Positions 59,867 through 64,000 of a stretch of DNA of 64,000 bases are shown in pieces. The notes beneath the pieces were generated by a model, which was not told the DNA's origin, searched no databases, and worked only from the letters and a program-made list of their open reading frames with translations. The stretch is from Shouchella clausii (GTDB lineage: Bacteria; Bacillota; Bacilli; Bacillales; Bacillaceae_D), in contig NZ_BCXJ01000004.1 of NCBI RefSeq assembly GCF_001598215.1, positions 496,001 to 560,000 of the forward strand. Direction: 5' to 3'. Within the stretch, counting starts at the first letter, position 1; the number at the start of each line of letters is the position of its first letter. The translations under genes and the position numbers were made by a program.

Positions 59867-60319
59867 CTATCGACTATCTGCTTTCACTTGCACATCTAAA
59901 TGTGGCGCACGTTTGAGCAGCTCCTGCTTAAATTCTCCCATCCGCTCAGGCGAGATTTTCACCTCTCCCTTTGGCCCATTATGCTTGATCGTGAATCCTT
60001 GAGAAGAGCCAACAATTCGTTCTTTTCCAGAAAAAGGACTGCCCATCGGTTCAAGCGCTGTCATGCTTTCATAAGAGTAAAAACGGCTGATTAAACCAGC
60101 TTGAACAAACAAACCCTCTTCTTTCAACTCATATGTAATAAACACCATCCCGCCAACAAAATAAATCATTCCAATCATAAATAAAAGGCCAAAAAACAAT
60201 AAACGCCCAATGGAGTCTTCGACCATGAACACAATCGCCATAATAGCAGTCAACCCCGCAACCAACGCACTGTAACCAAATACAACCTTCTTATCTCGTG
60301 ATGTTTTGTATATGTTCAT
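59867..60319 (-). CDS. Membrane protein with a C-terminal bacterial PH-like domain
   Basis: A 150-residue protein with two membrane helices (about residues 14-32 and 38-60) and a C-terminal soluble domain with YELKEEGLFVQAGLISRFYSYESMTALEP, IKHNGPKGEVKISPERMGEFKQEL. This matches the pattern of bacterial PH-domain (YyaB/DUF1200-like) proteins. AAAGGAGGGG precedes the ATG. It is directly upstream of the DUF5082 gene in the same direction. Confidence 0.7.
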   Translation of the reverse strand: MNIYKTSRDKKVVFGYSALVAGLTAIMAIVFMVEDSIGRLLFFGLLFMIGMIYFVGGMVFITYELKEEGLFVQAGLISRFYSYESMTALEPMGSPFSGKERIVGSSQGFTIKHNGPKGEVKISPERMGEFKQELLKRAPHLDVQVKADSR

Positions 60320-60334
60320 AAAAACACCCCTCCT

Positions 60335-60481
60335 TTATTTGGCAGCGTGGAAGACTGTCCGTTCAAGGAATTCGTTACACACTTCTTTCCATTTAGAAAA
60401 AGAGGTTTTTTGAATGATCACATCTTCGTTTGAATGAACATCTTTGTATCTTACAAACCAAACCCCATCCCGTGCAGGCAT
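60335..60481 (-). other. Short open frame or remnant ahead of the PH-domain gene
   Basis: From the ATG at 60481 a 48-codon frame reads MPARDGVWFVRYKDVHSNED and continues to FLERTVFHAAK before a stop just ahead of the Shine-Dalgarno sequence of the next gene. The frame stays open 12 codons further upstream without another start. No ribosome binding site is apparent. It could be a tiny gene or the C-terminal remnant of a lost one. Confidence 0.35.
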
Positions 60482-60526
60482 ATGAAACAACAGGCCATTT
60501 AAATTTGTTTCTGTTTGCTACCATTT

Positions 60527-60841
60527 TTAGATCATGTGGGGGATGTTGACTAAAATAGCGAGTACCACAAGTATCCCTATTCCTTCTAATAGGAAAACGA
60601 ACCTGCCCTTTATGCCTCCAAACCTTTCGATTGCAATCTGAAATAAAAGTACAGCAAGCCCAAAGTAAGCATAATAAAATGCATTCATTATTTTATCGTA
60701 TATATCTCTTGGCGTTTCTTCATACAACTTATTAACTAAAACAACAAAAGGCGTGTTTTTACCTAGAATGAGATGCAGCATAGCTATAATCAACTGAAAA
60801 GCGAGGGCTAGCCCTATTATATAACTGATAATATTTGCCAA
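60527..60841 (-). CDS. Small membrane protein, paralog of the frameshifted neighbour
   Basis: A 104-residue protein with three hydrophobic helices: ISYIIGLALAFQLIIAMLHLIL, MNAFYYAYFGLAVLLFQIAI and FLLEGIGILVVLAILVNI. LGKNTPFVVLVNKLYEETPRDI lies between the first two. The TTG start at 60841 is chosen for the GGGAGG 7 bp upstream. The neighbour at 60910-61217 has the same layout. No family recognised; similar to small membrane proteins in phage- or immunity-type cassettes, but this is a guess. Confidence 0.6.
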   Translation of the reverse strand: MANIISYIIGLALAFQLIIAMLHLILGKNTPFVVLVNKLYEETPRDIYDKIMNAFYYAYFGLAVLLFQIAIERFGGIKGRFVFLLEGIGILVVLAILVNIPHMI

Positions 60842-60909
60842 CTTTATTCCTCCCACCTCAGTTTCTAAAAATAATGGTCAAAACTGTAGGATTTATCTCT
60901 AAATAACAT

Positions 60910-61217
60910 TTAGAAATAACTCTCGCTTATTTGTCTAGCTAAAGAAAGAAGGACCAACGCTATCATGATGAATAAAAGCCATTGAAAAGCGTAAACTACT
61001 TTTCCCTTTATTCCCTTTTAATATAATGAGAAATAGCTAACCCATAATTTTCTATATAGAAAACGTTTATACAATCTTTTGGCTGATGTTCATAAAAATT
61101 TTCTACAAAACGAGCATATGGGGTGTTTCTTCCAAACATGAGAAACATAAATGCTGTTACATATTGAAAGGCAAGACATATGGATAATAAAAACAGAACA
61201 GTAGCGTAAAGGATCAT
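60910..61217 (-). pseudogene. Frameshifted paralog of the small membrane protein
   Basis: The frame from ATG 61217 (with AAAGGAG 9 bp upstream) gives CLAFQYVTAFMFLMFGRNTPYARFVENFY and then stops after YGLAISHYIKRE at 61008. In another frame the sequence continues KGIKGKVVYAFQWLLFIMIALVLLS to a stop at 60910. This aligns with GGIKGRFVFLLEGIGILVVLAILV of the intact neighbour, so a small deletion has broken a gene that originally covered the whole interval. A truncated 69-aa product could still be made. Confidence 0.7.
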
Positions 61218-61368
61218 TAATTTTTCTCCTTTCCCGATTTCTGACTATCACCCAATCGATAGTAGCACCTACAAAAGCTCTCCTCTATTGGCGAATGTCA
61301 CTCCAATGGATGCGCTAACTATTTCCCAGTCCCTCCAAAAATCGCCCCTATCAAAACTGTAAACACCT

Positions 61369-61839
61369 TTAAATGAGTTTTGTTTTCATTAGATTGTTAC
61401 AAGGCTTTTTGGGCCGATCTGCTGGATATCCGTGTTCTTTTCGGTATTTTTTCCGTTCTTCTGTAAAATCCCACCACTTTTTGTTTGAATGGGGCTTTTC
61501 TGCAAAGTGGACGACTAGTCTAAGTTGATCTTCGACACAAGGGTCAACCCAGCAGCCACAATGTTGTTCCAACAAATCGGTTAACTCACTGCCACTTTTC
61601 CCCTTCACATCATTAAGATGCAAGAAACCAAGATGGACTAAGTTCTCTGCTAAGACAGGACCGATTGACGGCAAACGTTGAAATTGTGCGCTGGCCACCA
61701 TTTGTTGGGCTTCTTCTACTGTTATCTCTAATATGTCAGTTAAATCGATAGGATTTATCGTATGTATAGTAGACATGCTTATTTTACTTTTTCTTAATTT
61801 TTTCTTCTGTTCGTCTGTAAGTCCAAGTTTAGCAGACAC
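61369..61839 (-). CDS. Cdd1-type helix-hairpin-helix protein
   Basis: A 156-residue protein of the pathogenicity-locus Cdd1 family (DNA-binding helix-hairpin-helix type). The HhH is in FQRLPSIGPVLAENLVHLGFLHLNDVKGKSGSELTDLLEQHCG, followed by VDPCVEDQLRLVVHFAEKP and KKWWDFTEERKKYRKEHGYP, all typical of the family. DNA binding is likely; no further function is known. The GTG start at 61839 has GGGAGGG upstream. Confidence 0.75.
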   Translation of the reverse strand: MSAKLGLTDEQKKKLRKSKISMSTIHTINPIDLTDILEITVEEAQQMVASAQFQRLPSIGPVLAENLVHLGFLHLNDVKGKSGSELTDLLEQHCGCWVDPCVEDQLRLVVHFAEKPHSNKKWWDFTEERKKYRKEHGYPADRPKKPCNNLMKTKLI

Positions 61840-62165
61840 AATGAACCCTCCCAATTTTTGTGATTTACGAACTTGTGGCGTTAAAGGAAATTTGGATATT
61901 CTTTGATTCTCCTTTTTCTTTTTCACTCCTTCTACACATTGTTAGACACATCGATCTCCCTCGGTTAAACCGATCTCAACAACACTTGCTAAATGCGACT
62001 TGTTAGCAATTCAAAAGAAATCGATACATTTCTTCTATCCTATAATAAAACGGAGTCATTTGTTCGTATAGAACAATGCCCTACCAAAATGGTTCGCTTC
62101 GCATCTATTGACTCATTATTTTTAGTATCTCTAACGAAATCAAGTGATTGGAAAGGATGAGGCCA
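61840..62165. other. Intergenic region without a supported gene
   Basis: About 325 bp between divergent genes. It contains a TATAAT at 62041-62046 without a convincing -35 and a TTGACT near 62108 without a matching -10, either of which could take part in expression of the DHFR-like gene. No hairpin terminator or repeat was seen. Confidence 0.4.
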
Positions 62166-62717
62166 ATGCGAAAGATTACCTTGTCAATGGTTATGTCTTT
62201 GGATGGATTTGTTGCTGGGAAAGAAGGAGATTGTTCGTGGCATGTAATGGATGAGGAAATGCACGATTTTATGGATCGCTTTTTGGATACTGTGGATACG
62301 TTATTGTATGGACGGATTGCCTACGAGAAAATGCTCCAGTATTGGCCTTCGGCTGAATTTGAGCAAACGAGCACAGAAAAAAACCGGTTATTTGCTAGGA
62401 AAATGAATCAGATGAACAAAGTTGTTTTTTCTCGCACGCTAGAAAAGGCTGAGTGGAATGCGAGAGTGGTAAAGGGAAATGTGCCTTTGGAAGCGGAAAA
62501 ACTAAAGCTTCAGCCTGGTAAAAATATTGCCCTCTTTGCCGGTGCACACATTGCGCAAACTTTTATCAAACATGACTTAATTGATGAGTACCGCCTCATC
62601 GTCAATCCTGTCTGTATTGGAAAGGGACAACGGTTATTTAACAATACTACGAAAAAGCTTACATTAGTCGAATCAAAAGCGTTTCAATGCGGGAACGTGC
62701 TGTTGGTTTACCGATAA
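62166..62717 (+). CDS. Dihydrofolate reductase-like (RibD C-terminal) protein
   Basis: A 183-residue protein of the RibD C-terminal/YyaP DHFR-like family. MRKITLSMVMSLDGFVAGKEGD opens the chain, LLYGRIAYEKMLQYWP (about residues 47-62) and LFAGAHIAQTFIKHDLIDEYRLIVNPVCIGKG follow, the typical nucleotide-binding frame. Function unknown; not the biosynthetic DHFR, which is dfrA. The ATG at 62166 is chosen with AAAGG 9 bp upstream; ATGs at 62157 and 62148 are possible. Confidence 0.85.
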   Translation: MRKITLSMVMSLDGFVAGKEGDCSWHVMDEEMHDFMDRFLDTVDTLLYGRIAYEKMLQYWPSAEFEQTSTEKNRLFARKMNQMNKVVFSRTLEKAEWNARVVKGNVPLEAEKLKLQPGKNIALFAGAHIAQTFIKHDLIDEYRLIVNPVCIGKGQRLFNNTTKKLTLVESKAFQCGNVLLVYR

Positions 62718-62811
62718 AGCGATTGGTTCGTTTCTAAAGCCTTGTCTGCGGGCTCTAGACGCTTCAAGGAACTGCAGTTGACCGCCGCCTTGCATAGCTG
62801 GAACATCCCTA

Positions 62812-62850
62812 AAAGAAAAGAGAGAGGCTATCCATCCATCTCTCTTTCAA
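62812..62850 (-). terminator. Terminator after the APH-family gene
   Basis: Minus-strand stem AAAGAGAGA/TCTCTCTTT with a 13-nt loop and TTTCTTTT tail. Confidence 0.65.
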
Positions 62851-62854
62851 CTCG

Positions 62855-63709
62855 CTAATCTTGTAAGATTTCTTTAATTGTGAAATGAGCATTTTGACGA
62901 ACGTCATCGACTTCGGAATTATACGTAATTAACGCTTTCCATAAAGCCCACCCTTTCCCGCGATTCCACGTATCTGCATCAAGACCCATTTCCTCTTTAA
63001 ATATGTTTCGGCTGTCTTTGTCAAAAAATGTCCATGCCATCACTAAATCGCATGCAGGGTCGCCTACACCTGAACTGCCGAAATCAATGACACCAGCCAG
63101 TTTTCGGTTTTTGACTAATAAATTCCCTGGAGCCACGTCTCCATGCACCCACACTGACGGTTTGCTCCATTTTGAGCTTAATGCTTCTTTAAAAATTTGT
63201 GCACATGTTTTCCCATCGATTTGCTCGCCTAACGTTGCCATTGCCCTTTCTGTTTCACGTTTATAAACTGCTAAATCTCCGCCACGGAAAAAGTTATGTT
63301 TGCCTGCTAATGGGCCATTTTTACAGTCAATCGATTGCAGTTTTTTTAAGAAAGCAGCTAAATCAACGGCTAATTGTTGTAAATCAGTGTTGCTTCTGTC
63401 CAGAGTTTGGCCTTCAATCCATCGATTGACAGACCAAGAATACGGGTACAAACGAGAAGGCTTCCCTTTCGCAATTGGTACTGTTATTGGCAAGTCAAAA
63501 TGAGGGGCAAGCATAGGCAACCATTTTGCCTCTTTCTCAACTTGAGGCGCGTATGCCTCATGACTAGGCAAGCGTATACTCATCGTATCGCCAAGGCGAA
63601 AAGTCCGATTGTCATGACCGCTTTTTTGCACATGTTTAATCTCTAGGTTTGACCACTCTGGAAACTGTTCATCGATTAATTTTCTCGCCAATTCAATCGT
63701 CGGTTCCAT
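62855..63709 (-). CDS. Aminoglycoside phosphotransferase (APH)-family kinase
   Basis: A 284-residue APH-fold kinase. HDNRTFRLGDTMSIRLPSHEAY forms the N-lobe with its nucleotide-binding lysine replaced by arginine; the catalytic loop is VHGDVAPGNLL (about residues 188-198) and the metal site is VIDFGSSGVGDPACDL (about 207-222). The family also includes small-molecule kinases, so resistance to any antibiotic cannot be inferred. The start at 63709 has a GGAGG site upstream. Confidence 0.88.
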   Translation of the reverse strand: MEPTIELARKLIDEQFPEWSNLEIKHVQKSGHDNRTFRLGDTMSIRLPSHEAYAPQVEKEAKWLPMLAPHFDLPITVPIAKGKPSRLYPYSWSVNRWIEGQTLDRSNTDLQQLAVDLAAFLKKLQSIDCKNGPLAGKHNFFRGGDLAVYKRETERAMATLGEQIDGKTCAQIFKEALSSKWSKPSVWVHGDVAPGNLLVKNRKLAGVIDFGSSGVGDPACDLVMAWTFFDKDSRNIFKEEMGLDADTWNRGKGWALWKALITYNSEVDDVRQNAHFTIKEILQD

Positions 63710-63881
63710 AAGCCCTCCATTTTATAACAGATATTATTTCAGAAGCCATAAGCCTATCTGCTTGTCTTGTATTTTTCATACGACCACCCCTAATTTGTCT
63801 TTCACCTAGATTCGCTTTACAGCGATGACGTTCCTCCCACTACCCAAAGCCCTGTTCTTCTGTTTAGCTCTGTTTCATCGT

Positions 63882-64000
63882 TCAACGATCATAAACACGC
63901 CTTGCTTCTTTTAGAAAGGCTTGCACTGCTGGAGATATTTTGCTGCTGTTAAACGCTAAAGATATATCACGTACATTTTTGACCGCTAGATCCCTATACT
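63882..64000 (-). CDS. LysR family regulator, C-terminal fragment (truncated by window edge)
   Basis: The last 38 codons of a gene running in from beyond 64000: ...NVRDISLAFNSSKISPAVQAFLKEARRVYDR then stop. 'SPA-x-x-x-F-x-x-x-A' is the typical end of LysR effector domains. The start and DNA-binding domain lie outside the window. Confidence 0.6.
   Translation of the reverse strand, partial: YRDLAVKNVRDISLAFNSSKISPAVQAFLKEARRVYDR

Noticed and set aside
62855-63709. Antibiotic-resistance call for the APH-family gene
   Set aside because: The fold is shared with many metabolite kinases; nothing in the sequence shows aminoglycoside specificity.

Overview
The window reads as ordinary chromosome of a low-to-mid GC, endospore-forming Bacillaceae. 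Gene content and order follow the Bacillus subtilis yug-yui-yum-yut-yun blocks: alaR/alaT, yugI, yuzA, yugJ, pgi, yugN; then yuiF, pepA(yuiE), yuiD, yuiC, yuiB, yumB, yumC; then yutM, yuzB, yutJ, yuzD, yutI, hom-thrC-thrB, yutH-yutC, lipA, lytH, yunB-yunF. Sporulation-linked genes are present (spo0E-like, yutH, yutC, lytH, yunB, yuiC). Abundant Na+-coupled or NhaC-type transporters and a futalosine-pathway enzyme (mqnE) fit an alkaliphile of the Bacillus/Shouchella clausii type. The species assignment is inference.

Layout. 0.3-6.8 kb: cystine transporter tcyP, a small membrane exporter, a DinB protein, yisL, ccdC, heme O synthase ctaB, Mn-dependent pyrophosphatase ppaC and a DUF488 gene. 6.9-8.8 kb: a divergent TetR/SDR pair with a clear promoter and palindromic operator, then tRNA-Ala(GGC). 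8.9-18.8 kb: the yug block, with ddl, a DEAD-box helicase and thiM set among the syntenic genes, then luxS. 18.9-28 kb: yihY-like, HU, and the yui/yum block including a type II NADH dehydrogenase and the YumC ferredoxin reductase. 28-33.5 kb: a complete mannitol operon mtlA-mtlR-mtlF-mtlD, whose permease carries two IIB domains. 33.7-35.2 kb: an amino-acid ABC binding protein and permease with no ATPase gene beside them. 35.5-41.5 kb: Fe-S assembly genes, mqnE, dapF and a TetR repressor fused in frame to a YutJ-type NADH dehydrogenase. 41.6-46 kb: threonine operon hom-thrC-thrB and yutH. 46-59.3 kb: the yut/yun block including lipA, lytH, a lysine-riboswitch-controlled NhaC-type transporter, yunB, thyA-dfrA and yunC-yunF. 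59.4-62 kb: a short accessory stretch with an orphan DUF5082 (YwqH-like) protein, a PH-domain membrane protein, and a pair of related small membrane proteins, one of them frameshifted. 62-64 kb: a DHFR-like protein, an APH-fold kinase and the 3' end of a LysR gene.

The points most worth attention are (i) the TetR-NADH dehydrogenase fusion with an intact internal ribosome binding site and start codon; (ii) a family of about 120-160 bp non-coding repeats with TCAGACTG terminal inverted repeats, found five times in this window, always between genes, next to terminators and mostly at convergent 3' ends; (iii) the double-IIB mannitol permease; (iv) the lysine riboswitch in front of an NhaC-family transporter; and (v) a hairpin between ddl and pgi that holds the pgi Shine-Dalgarno sequence.

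Gene symbols are given where the family and its B. subtilis counterpart are recognised. No database search was run, so all homology statements rest on recognised motifs, lengths and gene order.
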